From contig NC_064759.1 in assembly GCF_011397635.1 (NCBI RefSeq), forward strand, positions 15,396,428 through 15,460,427: a DNA stretch of 64,000 nucleotides, given 5' to 3'. Shown here in pieces: positions 11,601-21,834 of this stretch. How positions within the stretch are numbered: the stretch's first letter is position 1; the number at the start of each line of letters is the position of its first letter. Below the pieces are notes generated by a model. That model was not told the DNA's origin and did no database searches. It worked only from the letters and a program-made list of their open reading frames with translations. The DNA comes from Epinephelus fuscoguttatus (lineage: Eukaryota; Chordata; Actinopteri; Perciformes; Serranidae). Position numbers and translations under genes: made by a program.

Positions 11601-13587
11601 TCTCCTCTCCTGACAGCATTCTGTCTCTCTCTTGCCTCCACCCTGTCTCACTTCCTCCTTCACTCTCAGAGCGGGCGCAAGAATCGCTGCCACCCCCTTC
11701 CTCTCTGTCACTCTCCTCTGTGTTATCTGTTACGTTCTCTCCCTCCACATCCCTCTGCCTGCTTCCCTCTATCCCTCCATCACTGTCAGACAGATCTTCC
11801 TTCCCTCTCTTATCTACTTCTCCCCAGACTTCACCCACCTCGTCCCCATCTACACTTACACCCTCTGTCTCAGTCTCTATGCCTCCCCTGTGCTCAGTCC
11901 ACCCTTCATGTCTCCCTCTGTAACTGCTCTGGCCCAAAGACCTCTCATCTGGTTCCTCTTTTACTCGCCGTCCCTCTCTTTTCCACTCACCCTGTGACTC
12001 TGCACTCCTCTCTTCTTCTCTCCTCCTCTCCTTCTCCCTTGTGTGTCTCTCTCTGTCTACAAATTCGTCTTTACTATTCTTGCCCCTCTGTGGCTCTAAC
12101 CACATCCTCCTCTGTGTCGTCATTTCTCCTCTGTCTCTCTCACTTCTTTTTGGCTCCCTTTTAGCAGCTGTATTTCTCTGTTCTTCTATGTCTCTGTCAC
12201 TGTCAACAGTGCTGTCCCTCCCCGACTCCCTCTCCTCAAAACTGTCTCTGCCTCTCCTATGTCTCACCTCGCTGTCCATGTCGCTGCTCCACTCTCCGCT
12301 GCTCTGGGTTCGTGGCGGCACCCTAGGGGCCGTCTTATTCTGGGATCTGCTACTTCTGCCTATTGTATCATCCCACCTCGGATCGGCCTTTCTTTCCTTT
12401 CCTTCCCTGCCTCTCCTCTGCTCATGCTCTCTGTGTACGTCTCCCTCCCTTCTGTCATTCTTCAAGTCTCTCGCACTGTCCTTCCACCTGTCGTCCACCC
12501 TCGGTGCCCTCCTGTCAGTGTCCCTGTACCTCTCCTTATCTTTCTCCCCTCCCTTCCCCCTGGATCGATCCCCTTCTCTGTCCCTGTCTCTGTGTCTCTG
12601 CCTGTCCTCGTCTCTGTGTCCCTGCCTATCTCGATCTCTGTCCCACGTTTTGCCCTTGTCGTCCCCCTCGCTTCTGCTGTGTTGATATGTCAACTCCTGC
12701 CTCTCTCTGTCCCTCATTCTTTCCCTCTGCAGCTCTCTTTCGTCACTGTCTCCCTCGCTCCTGGTGTCCCTCCTTCTCTCTCTCCTATCTGAGTGGATCT
12801 CTCCGTCTCTTCTCCTGAGTGGAGACGGCACTCTGGCCTCCCTCTCTCCCATGTTAGGCCTCAGCCTTTCTGTTTTTCTAGCCTCATCCCGCTCTTGTCT
12901 GTCCACTTCTCTTCTCCTGTCTTGAAAACCAGCATCAGACTCCTGATACCTCTTTCGGGATTTCTCATCTTCCACAGGCCTCCTTCCAGTGTTTTGTCCC
13001 TTTTCCTTTCCCCTGCTTCGGATCTCATCTCTTTCCCTCTCTCTGTACCTCTCCCTCTCCCAGTCATCTGGGTCTAGTCTTTTCGGCCTGTCTCTTGGCC
13101 TCCTTTCCCCCCTCTCTTCATACACCTCAGTGGTGGACGCCATTCCTCTGCCACGATCTGCGCTGCTTTTTCTCATTCTGGGAAATGTGTCACCTTTCTT
13201 CACCCTCCTCTCTACCTCTCTGTCAGTCTCCTTCACTTGATGTGACAGCGGCCTCCCGTTTCTGCCTCTGTCATCCCCTTGCCTCATTTCCCTCTCCCTC
13301 CACTCTCTTTCACCCTGTCTTGGCCGGGGTGAAGGACCTTGGTCTCTTTCATAGTATCTATCCCGCGGGTCTGTGTCTTTGTATCTGGCTTTGTCCCTCA
13401 TTTTCTCCGTTTCTCTCTCCCTCCTCCAGTCTTCCTCTCGGTTGCTGTCTCTCTCTCGCTCCGACTGGGCGGTCATCGCTGGCCTGGGACTTGGATCCCG
13501 GGAGATTTTTCCACCTGGTTGAAGCTTGCGGTCAGATGTGTTTATGTTAGTGTCAAGGAGGGTGCAGCTGGGCCTTTTGGTCCCCAT
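2632..13587 (-). CDS. arhgef5: Rho guanine nucleotide exchange factor 5-like (ephexin family), 14 coding exons
   Basis: Predicted Rho-family GEF that loads GTP onto Rho GTPases in the cytoplasm. Coding exons from 5-prime: 9921-13587, 9223-9268, 8065-8114, 6906-7276, 5783-5943, 5472-5624, 5232-5361, 5052-5126, 4838-4927, 4267-4409, 3967-4110, 3791-3861, 2890-2994, 2632-2774. All junctions are GT-AG and the frame closes at 1782 aa. Residues 1-1222 come from one exon: first Arg/Asp/Glu/Ser-rich, then acidic. A proline-rich stretch follows, then DH (about 1380-1560, with EVVTSEASY and LPFQRITRIKLL), PH (about 1580-1700, with FNDYLLLS and SDKLRWISAL) and a C-terminal SH3 (about 1705-1765, SSDGWVEGTRLSD). 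The DH-PH-SH3 order and wording match ARHGEF5, and gstk1 lies nearby as in human. The start is the first ATG after an acceptor at 13609. ARHGEF15/16/19/26 are the alternatives but fit less well. Confidence 0.85.
8415..8750. repeat. Degenerate minisatellite, unit about 22-23 bp
   Basis: Tandem diverged copies of a unit like AAAGAGACACAAAATGACTAC lie in the arhgef5 intron between coding exons 3 and 2 (8115-9222). Copies vary by substitutions and small indels. This array type recurs in fish genomes. No coding function is seen. Confidence 0.75.
11479..11518. repeat. Perfect inverted repeat, 15-bp arms with 10-bp loop, inside the arhgef5 coding exon
   Basis: GGTGGCATACGATGG at 11479-11493 is the exact reverse complement of CCATCGTATGCCACC at 11504-11518. 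It lies within the large first coding exon. On the minus strand the arms read as VAYDG and PSYAT, separated by SSR. Confidence 0.9.
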
Positions 13588-14171
13588 TGTATCATAATTT
13601 GGGAGAACCTAAAAGACAGCAACAGTCCACATAAACAGTTTAGAAATCATTATGAGTCAAGCTATTTGTAATGCAAATTAAGCAATATGGAGGATGTATG
13701 CAGACTTTGACATACTCAGTTTATGTCACAGAGTTGAGTATGAATACTACGGAAAACTTTTATTAAAGTTACTGCTACCTTTGACAAATCATACTCACTG
13801 CAACAATGTAGCTCTGTTTTTAGTCTTTCATTCTCTCATATTATCAAATACACTAAACTGCTCAGCTCTTACTTTGGAGCTTGAAACTATATATTCCCAG
13901 CCAGTCTGGTTCTGTAATATCTATACAGTAGAAAAGTATGCCAGATAAAAGGTGACACCCTCTTACAGTTCTCTAAGAATGCAGCACAGACTTGCAAAGC
14001 ACAGCATACCAACAGGAGTCTTTCAAAAAGCGAGGGCCTGTGACACATAGGCACGGCATGTAACATGTAAACCACAGCTAAACTGGATCTAACTGCGTGT
14101 TCAAACCAGAGAGCACCACACAGAATAAGTGTACATCTGAAATCCATTAAAAAAGTAGCATAGAAACTCAC

Positions 14172-14235
14172 CTGAATGTTGTGTCCTGGGGAGATCTGTA
14201 GTCTACCCCCCCTTGGTCCAGCTCAGCTCAAAAGC
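14172..14235 (-). other. Probable 5-prime untranslated exon of arhgef5
   Basis: A good minus-strand donor (CATTCAG then GTGAGT) lies at 14166-14171, about 560 bp upstream of the acceptor at 13609-13610 that precedes the arhgef5 start exon. This suggests a non-coding first exon here. The upstream end is not defined by the sequence and the end given is approximate. The intervening 13609-14165 shows no other gene. Confidence 0.45.
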
Positions 14236-14239
14236 ATGA

Positions 14240-15500
14240 GATTGCACAACACATAAGAATTCATTCCCTGTGTTCACATTGTCTAGTTGACATACATAAT
14301 AAATGTCCTCCTGTTTTCTCAAACAGATCAACTCTGCCTTTTTCTTTTCTAAATACGTGAACTCCTGTGAAAAACTTAATGTTTACGCCTGAACTCTTCT
14401 TGCTTTTCCCTCTTGCTGCCTCTCTCTCACTCCACCTCCCCTCCTTTCTCAAATTCCCAAACAAGTTTCAACAGATTGACACTTATCTTTCCCCTCCTCC
14501 TTCTCTCTGTCTTGTCCTCTCAGTGGCTGTTGCTGAACTGGGAGATCTCTAATAAATCAGCCAAAAGTCCACCGGGTCTGTCCACTACTTCAGTCCTTTC
14601 CCCTCCCTTCTACTATCGACGTAATCGCCTGTGTGGACCCCCCCTGGCAAAATAAAGTCCAAAAGTCTCTCCTCTCTCCTGCCCCATTCTTCTCTCGTGA
14701 AACACAGGAAGTACACCTCCTTGGTGTCTCTGTCTTGAAGCAGCGATTGGCTGATATGGAGTAGACGGGTGTGTCTGCACAACACACACAGCCAGGTAAG
14801 GGCTGTGATAATGCAAGGGAGAGTGGGGGGAGGGGAGACAGAAAGTGAGGATTGAGAGCGCACACACAGTTTGGTGGAGAGCTCACTGAGGCCTGTAAAA
14901 ACTTCCATTCCCCTGTGAGCTTAAGAAAGGGAAATAAGGGGAAAGACAAACTTTTTCTTATGATTTAAAGGGAAAAAACAAGATGAAGCAATCACAGAGC
15001 AGGAAACCGAGGGAGGAGCATTAACAAGGGTGATCTGTGAATGATTTGTTTAACAATGACTGCTTTACTATGGTGATCGAGTGCTCAAGTGACCTGAGAT
15101 TAAAGGTTTGGAGTACCAAAACTCTGTCGTTGGCATTACCACATAAAGACACAAGACCCAACTATGATCACTTTAACATTTACTTGTTCCCTTGTTTTGC
15201 TGCAGTGCTCAGGTTTTATTCATTTTCTCAAGTATTTACAGTTTTTCATTCAGATTTGTACTTAATTTTAACAGATTTAAAATTCAGATCAATGCATTTC
15301 ACAACTTTACATCTCAAGCTGCAGGTTTATTAGATACACTCCTATAAAAGAAATGGAGTCCAATAAACAGCCCTGCAATAAATCCTACCATCATGAGGGT
15401 TATTACAGTGTTCAGTTTTCAGTTCTTTCAGGTGTAAATTAAATTTTATAGATATTTTGCAGGTGTTTCTAGAATTATGTCCACCCGATTTATATTGATG
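14240..15500. other. Intergenic, no gene recognised
   Basis: The stretch upstream of arhgef5 has pyrimidine-rich and purine-rich tracts around 14390-14900 but no exon with family similarity. Open frames here lack recognisable domains. It may contain the arhgef5 promoter. Confidence 0.4.
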
Positions 15501-15522
15501 AGGAAATTAGTTTTAGCAACTG

Positions 15523-15662
15523 GTGCTGCGTTCAAATGGAACACCTGAGTTTCTGTTTTCAACACCAGAAGTCGTGAACTCAGAGCCTGTGAATACCGCA
15601 ACAGCGGAGTGTTTATATGGACTCTTTTCATAAACAACATGACCCCATTTGAACGCAATGTG
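15523..15662. repeat. Foldback (MITE-like) element
   Basis: GCGTTCAAATGG at 15528-15539 is matched by CCATTTGAACGC at 15645-15656, with partial pairing beyond. The element is about 140 bp, non-coding, and probably a degraded MITE. Confidence 0.5.
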
Positions 15663-15691
15663 AGTGTACAGTATATAGCGGCTCCTTGTTT

Positions 15692-15925
15692 AAAGGAATA
15701 GTTCATAATTTTAGGTTATACACCTCTCTTTCTTGCTGAGAGTTAGATAAAAAGATTTATACTACGCTCATGTCTGTACCAAGAATGTGAAGTTTTAGCC
15801 AACAGCTGGTTAGTATTAAGACTGGAAACAGTGGGAAACAGCCCGGTTCTATCCAAAGGCAGCAAAATATCACCTACCAGCTGTTTCTCCCTGTGCCCAG
15901 TCTTTATGCTAAGCTGCTGTAAAGG
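15692..15925 (+). repeat. Common fish interspersed repeat (starts TTTAAAGGAATAGTTC)
   Basis: The text follows the widespread teleost repeat that begins TAAAGGAATAGTTC and runs through GCTGAGAGTTAGAT, GACTGGAAACAG and the CCTACCAGC block. The copy is diverged and lacks its far end. Family recognition is from memory. Confidence 0.6.
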
Positions 15926-16725
15926 CCCCAGACACATCAAACCAACATCACAGAATTAGTAGCGACGAAAGTAGCAGCTGTTGCATCGCCTCACGTCACC
16001 TGTGTCTCAGCCAGAAAATTGCACTTGAACACACTGTTAAGTCTACGGCCAATGGCCAACTAGCGTCATCAGAAAAAGGGAAACCAGAAGACGGTCAGGA
16101 CGGATTCAAGACGCATGTTAGCCAGTTTGCACATTAAAAACAAAACCCAATGTTGAAAGAGCAAAGAATATCTTATTTACCGTGCGCTAGCGAACAATAA
16201 CACAAACAATTACAAAACAATTCTGCTAAAGAGCTCAATGGCTAAAAAAATTATATCTAATATAACAAGTTTGTTGCGATCTTGACTCTTAACTCTTGAC
16301 TTTAACTGTTTGTTTGCTTTCCTCACTCCGGTTTCTCTTCTAGTGCACTGAGCTAAACAGCCAGTCAGAGTGATTTCTCTCACAAAGGCCGACTAGTGCC
16401 AACAGTGCAGGACGCACCACAAAAACTAACCAGCGGCCAGCTGTGGCTTCACACTCACTGTACAGACATCATCGAACTCTTGGCATTAAAAAGAATAACT
16501 GTATTTCACAAAATGTCAAACTATTCCTTACGTACTAGATATTTTTACATATTAATTCATACATTAGATTTTTTTACTCTGATCTTTTAGCCCTATATTA
16601 TTATTTTATTTAGCTTATCCTTCACAGGGATGTCGGAGCTGAAGCCTCCCAGCCTGGCAACTAACCTTTTAAAGTTTTTATAATTTCTTTAAATATGTTG
16701 CTTTTTTTATGTGCATCATCTTGTT

Positions 16726-17353
16726 GAGCGGTTCCCAAACTTTTTCCTTAAGGGACCCTTTTTCTATCATTAGGTACACTAATGACCCTTGACTGAGTGA
16801 CATATTCTGTATTGTGTATTTTTATTTTTTGTTGTTTATTTGAACTATATATTTGTAAATAATCTTGTTAGATGTCTTATATTTTCACTTATCTTTCTAC
16901 TCTTGTAAGGAGCACCTGTAACACAAACAGTTTCCCCTCGGGGATCAATAAAGTTTTTTTGTTTTTTTTTTAAAGATATTTTTGGGGGCATTTTAGCCTT
17001 TAATTGACAGGAAAGATAAGTGTGAAGGGGGGAGAGAGAGACAGGGAATGACATGCAGCAAAGGGCCACAGGCTGGGGTTGAGCCCGGGCTGCTGCAGTA
17101 ACAGCCTTGTGCATGGGGCGCCTGCTCCATCCACTAAGCCACCGATCCCCCTTAATAAAGTATTTCTGATTCTGATATTTTATGGATAGTTCATATGATA
17201 TTTAGTGCATAACAAAAACAGTTCAAAGCAGCTTATAAACAGTACAATTAATCCAAACAGTGACACCTCCTAAAATCAAGAAGGCCTTTCAACCCCCTTT
17301 GAAGCTCTGGTGACTCCTAATGGGGATCAGGACCCCCAGCTTGGGAACCAGTG
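16726..17353. mobile_element. hAT-type MITE carrying a LINE 3-prime end and a SINE
   Basis: Ends resemble hAT termini: GAGCGGTTCCCAAAC on the left, and CTTGGGAACCAGTG on the right, which is close to the left-end complement. Inside is a LINE-like 3-prime end with TTTCCCCTCGGGGATCAATAAAG and a later TATTTCTGATTCTGAT. That LINE end is itself split by a SINE. No clear 8-bp target duplication remains for the outer element. Confidence 0.55.
16955..17153 (-). mobile_element. tRNA-derived SINE, inserted in a LINE tail
   Basis: On the minus strand it reads GGTGGCTTAGTGG (box A-like), then GCAGGCGCCCCATG, then a box B-like segment (GGGCTCAACCCC), then CTTTGCTGCATGTCAT, and an A-rich tail. The direct repeats AATAAAGT at 16947-16954 and 17154-17161 flank it as a target-site duplication. 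It is the same family as the plus-strand copy at 19375-19568. Confidence 0.85.
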
Positions 17354-18142
17354 AGCTAAGGAGGTGCAAACATAAAGTTGTTGCACTTGTAAATTTTAAG
17401 AATAAATCAAACTGAGCTCTCTATAGTAGTTAACTGTCTTCTTCTTCTATAGTAAGAATTTTAATTTCAGTTGAGGTTAAGCAGCCAACAATGAGGGTGA
17501 GTTACAAACAAAACTCTCCTCACATGGACTTTGTTTTTTGGCTGTTTCCTCATTAACGAGCCTGTTGTATTAAATGCACTGAGCAAGTGCTACTGAGGAA
17601 TGTTTGTCATCTGTAATCTTATCATTTTAAATAGTTCAGTGGGTTATGATAACAAGAATAGGGCACTGTTTTAGGCAGATTAATTTGATTAAACTTTTAA
17701 CAGGTTAAAGCCTGACTTGTATTCAAATTAATGTAGGATGAGCTGCAGACCACTGTATAGAAAACAAGCTTTGTGTCACCATGTGCTATTGTAATCAAAA
17801 CTGCAGACTGAATGTAGCGGTAGCAGTATTCATATTGAGCAAAATATTCTACAAACATTTCCTACAAAGTTAAATACACTCATACATTTTATAAGAACAT
17901 TTTTAACAGTATGCCTTTAGGAATGAACGTGGCAGTAGGTCTACACATATTTTAACTGGAACACATCATCTGACTTCCTAAAGAGATGATCATTATGTAC
18001 TTTGGGTGACAAAATAAGCCCATTTGCCATCACTGCCAGGTACTTTGATCTACAAAACTGAAAATAATTCAGTGTGGCATGACAGCCCTGCAGTAAACCC
18101 TATTATCATGAAGATTATAAGTTTTTGTTTTTGTTAAGTGTG

Positions 18143-18565
18143 TTAGATAGGTGCTGAATCATCTTTATAGTCATTTTGGAGTCTGTAGCTCAGTTTAATA
18201 TGGTTGGCATTAAGAGGAGAGGGAAATTGAAATAAAGGATTACACAATGAGATCCAAGACTCATTACAAACTTTAAAGAGAGTAAACCAAAGGTATTGGT
18301 GCTATTAGATGACATCATTTCTAACAACACTACTATCGTTGATAAAATCTGAAAAAAATATATACAAGTTATAACTAGAAATATATTCAAGCCAGACTTA
18401 CACGTTCACCACAAGCCATTGACTTTTCATTTATAACGTGGTGGTTACCTCATCTGTAGTTTGTGGTGCTGTTAAAGTGTAATCCATTACACTAAGTGAT
18501 GATTGAACAACACCACAAACTACAGCCTCCAAAATGATTAAAAGGTTGAATCATCACCTATCTAA
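18143..18565. repeat. Foldback element with outer and inner inverted repeats
   Basis: The outer arms at 18143-18188 and 18520-18565 are imperfect reverse complements sharing blocks such as AGATAGGTG and TCATTTTGGAG. An inner pair at 18454-18473 and 18506-18525 pairs at 19 of 20 positions. It is non-coding and MITE-like. Confidence 0.7.
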
Positions 18566-18879
18566 AGGAAACTGAAGATGGAGGTATGGATGGCTGCTGG
18601 CATGTTGTATTAGATCGGCATTAGTTTTACCTGCTGTACCTAATAAACCGGCAGCTGTGAGTGTAAGTACTAATTTATGAGGGGGATCCCTCGAATATTA
18701 TAAATCTTAATATTTTTTTTGAAGTTCAGTAACAAAATAAGACTTTTCATCCAGGGCCCCTGAATAAAAGGAGCTTAATCAGAGTTGAATAATTGATATT
18801 ACAGAATGCTCTTCATACTTTTTGTTCCATACACGTGGCTCTATATACTGTTGGTCAGCCCACCATGTTGATCCAGACT

Positions 18880-19070
18880 ATATCTCAACATTAGTTAAAA
18901 AAGTTGGCCAAAAATTGTATACAGAGACATTCATGGTCCCCACAGGATGAATCCCGCTGACTTAAGTGATCCTCTAACTCAGTGGTTCCCAACTGGTCCA
19001 GACCCAGGGTCCAGATTTCTCTGTAGTCATTACTTTAAGGTCCATACAGTTAAATGCATTCAGCGTCATA
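18880..19070 (+). repeat. Fragments of interspersed repeats
   Basis: TTCATGGTCCCCACAGGATG near 18930 resembles part of a common fish repeat also present at 41440-41870. ACTCAGTGGTTCCCAACTGG near 18979 starts a hAT MITE fragment related to the complete copy at 22436-22640. Both are partial. Confidence 0.5.
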
Positions 19071-19335
19071 CTTGGGTTTACTTTATTATATAAACTGGTT
19101 TGAACCCAGGGTGTGGGAGCCCCTCTGTGCAGAGTTTGCATGCTCTCCCCGTGTCAACGTGGGTTTTCTCCGGGTACTCCAGCTTCCTCCCACAGCCCAA
19201 ACACATGCAGGTTAATTGGTGACCCTAAATTGGTGTGAATGTGAGTGTGAATGGTTGTCTGTCTCTATGTGTCAGCCCTGTGTTAGTCTGGCGACCTGTC
19301 CAGAGTGTACCCTGCCTCTCGCACAATGACAGCTC

Positions 19336-19985
19336 GCAGGAAGAAGGACATTCACATATTGTTAAACTTCCTTTTGGGGCGTCGGTGGCTTAGTGGTAGA
19401 GCAGGCGCCCCATGTACAAGGCTGTTGCCGCAGCGGCCCGGGTTTGAATCCAGCCTGTGGCCCTTTGCTGCATGTCATCCCCCCTTCTCTCTCTCCCCCT
19501 TTCACGCTTACCTGTCCTGTCCATTAAAGGCAAAATGCCCAAAAAAATATTAAAAAAAAAAAAAAAAAAAACTTCCTTTCAGCGACTGCCAAACTGGCTA
19601 TCTGGTTGAGTCGGAAGAACAGGGCTTGTGGGGTGGAGTGTGTGGACCCTGTGCAGGTCCTCACAGGACTGTTGAGGGCTCAGCTCAGGGTGGAACGTGC
19701 CTACTACAGACTGGTAGAAAAACTGGACACTGTCCGTCTGAAGTGGGCAGTAGGGGCAGTATTGTGCTCTGTGGCAGACAATGAAAGCTTGGTCTTCACG
19801 TTTTAAACTCTATGTATGATTGGTGTGTATCAGCCGCTCCTTGTTTCTGCGGCTCTGTTATTTATGTTTGGCCTTCTGTTGTTGGTGTCTGACTATGGTT
19901 ATCTTTGTGTTGGGGAGGCTCAGATGTTCTTTGGCCTGTAAAACTTTTGCAGCGATTAATATAGGGCTTTTTCAAATCAATCAGT
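19336..19985 (+). mobile_element. LINE 3-prime fragment, probably Tx1-type, interrupted by a SINE
   Basis: Excluding the SINE, about 88 codons stay open from 19339 to a stop near 19803. They include KLAIWLSRKNRACG, GLLRAQLRVERAYYRLVEKL and VGAVLCSV, text I associate with the C-terminus of fish Tx1-like LINE proteins. A T-rich 3-prime UTR follows. The fragment is 5-prime truncated. The clade call is from memory. Confidence 0.5.
19375..19568 (+). mobile_element. tRNA-derived SINE with target-site duplication
   Basis: It starts GGGGCGTCGGTGGCTTAGTGG (box A TGGCTTAGTGG), continues GCAGGCGCCCCATGTACAAG, has box B GGTTTGAATCC and ends in an A-tail after GGCAAAATGCCC. The duplication AAACTTCCTTT at 19364-19374 and 19569-19579 flanks it. 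Its promoter boxes look intact. Confidence 0.9.
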
Positions 19986-20499
19986 GTCAGATAGGACAGG
20001 CTCCAGCCCCCCCATGATGCCCAACAGTATAAGTGGTTGCAGAAAATGAATGAATGAATTATAGAATATATACACTTTCATATAATTTTTTTTTTTTCAT
20101 TTTTTCAGCATTTAAAGTACATAGATCATCTAACATTTTTAACTGGTTCTAAAAAGTCATGTTTCATGTTAGAATAAACAACTGGGCAATACTGTCCCTA
20201 ACCCAGAGTATATTGGTTTCGTGTTTGTTTGTTTGTTTGTTTTAATTTTAGTTATTGTAAAATTTTATTTCAAGTAAAAATTCTAGAATCTAACTTGCCT
20301 TAGGAGGCCTGATTTGGTGAAAGGTAAAATAATGTGCCAAAGAAGTGGAGATGTGTTGGTCTGTATCCTGTGAATATAATGTGAATTTAGTAAAGCACAT
20401 TTTAGTAGAACTTTACTTAATTTAAATACTGCACTTACTTGAATCTGTCTGGATCCAAATGCATCTCATTAAATGATAATTAAACTGTACAGCTCCTCC

Positions 20500-20926
20500 T
20501 CACCTCCTCTGTAAGTGTGTGTCAGGTCAGCTGATGCGGGTATGAGGAAGCCTCAGCTGCAGCTCATTGGTCCCGCTTCATCTGGACGGTCACATGCGCG
20601 CGTGTGTTTAGTTTCACTTCCGCACTCCGCTGCTGCCTGTAGCCCGTTAGCCTCCCGGATGCCACTTCACACGTTTTTAAGAATAAGCGCGTTTTTACAC
20701 CAGGACAGGAACCAGCGTGCGGCTGACTGCGTTCAGTTGAACCTCCTGAGCGCATGAAGGTTCACTTTACCTCACCTGTATGACGACATAGCGGCTGTAC
20801 AGCTCCATTAGGTCAACCAGGAAGCGACGTTAGCACGAGGAAGCATCAGCGAGCTACATGTTTAAACTACTGTTAAACTGTAACTAACAAAGACGCTTCT
20901 CACACTCAGTCACGCCAGAGGAAGTC
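20500..20926 (+). promoter_or_regulatory. Upstream region and 5-prime UTR of m6pr
   Basis: This stretch is richer in G+C and CpG than its surroundings (for example ATGCGCGCGTG near 20593) and ends in the ATG-containing exon. GGTCACATG near 20587 resembles an E-box of the type used by TFEB-family factors, but one such match is weak evidence. The transcription start is not resolved. Confidence 0.45.
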
Positions 20927-21795
20927 ATGAAGGTAGGTGCACCATGCAGCACAAAGTTTAACTCTGTGAAGCTTTTCAGAGGGGTGTTTTTAAACCGACT
21001 GTTTCCTTAAAAAAGTTCCTGCCTCATGCGACATTTTGCATGAACATGCTTCAAAATATGTGGTTTCACAACTTCATTTCCTTTTCATGGGATTAGTTTG
21101 GCCACGTTGTGTTCTGGTTTTATGTCCTAAAATATTAAAGCCTGCATTTGAAATATGTTTCCCCCCAAAAAATGGACAGGTAGTTTCCTCTTTTGTTTGT
21201 TGAGGAAGCAAATAAATGAGCAGTTCATATTGGGAACAGCAGATATGCAATTCCAAATCCCACCACTTCATTTTGAATTATGTCAAACAGGAGTGAACTA
21301 GGACTGCAACGATTTGAGATTTTTACAGTACGATAACTGTCTCAGAAAATATCACAGTATCACAATATTACAGATTTATTTATTTATTTATTTATTTTTT
21401 TTTAGAATAAAGCGTTAATTGCAAGCAGACAACCAGTTACCAAAAATACATTATATGCTTGCAGGTACAAAGAGTGTTGTGGGTTTACAGCAGTTTAACA
21501 CTATGACTTAAGACCGTCTTTCCTCATTAATCATTTTTTAAACAATGTATACTCTATAAAGTTTTCTTAACCTATTTTACATTGCAAAAAATTGTAACAA
21601 TTATCAAATTGTGAGACATTTCAGTACATTCGTAGGTTAGGAGACCAGGCATTCTTCAAGGGACCTATTGATTTGTCAATACCAAAAAATAGATAAAAAA
21701 AAATAGATAGATAGATAGATAGATCCTTTATTGCAGCATATGAATATTACACATGCACTAACACACACTTGCTCATCGCATCATTCTTACGGTCA

Positions 21796-21834
<39 letters not shown>

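Larger units (their letters stand above)
19090..20060 (+). repeat. Old fish interspersed repeat split by a LINE insertion
   Basis: The left part (about 19090-19338) has the well-known text TTTGCATGCTCTCCCCGTGT, TCCTCCCACAG and GTCTGGCGACCTGTCC. The right part (about 19985-20060) resumes with ATAGGACAGGCTCCAGCCCC and ends in GAATGAATGAAT. A LINE fragment with its own SINE lies between them. A reverse copy of the same family lies at 48455-48730. Confidence 0.65.

Noticed and set aside
11382-12818. Several long plus-strand open frames (up to 260 aa) rich in Ser, Leu and Pro
   Set aside because: They are antisense to the purine-rich arhgef5 exon and arise from its composition. None has a domain, and the minus-strand frame splices in phase to DH-PH-SH3 exons.
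19381-19460. Possible tRNA gene with box A and box B
   Set aside because: Cloverleaf context is lost, and the sequence continues into a SINE body with a poly-A tail and target duplication.
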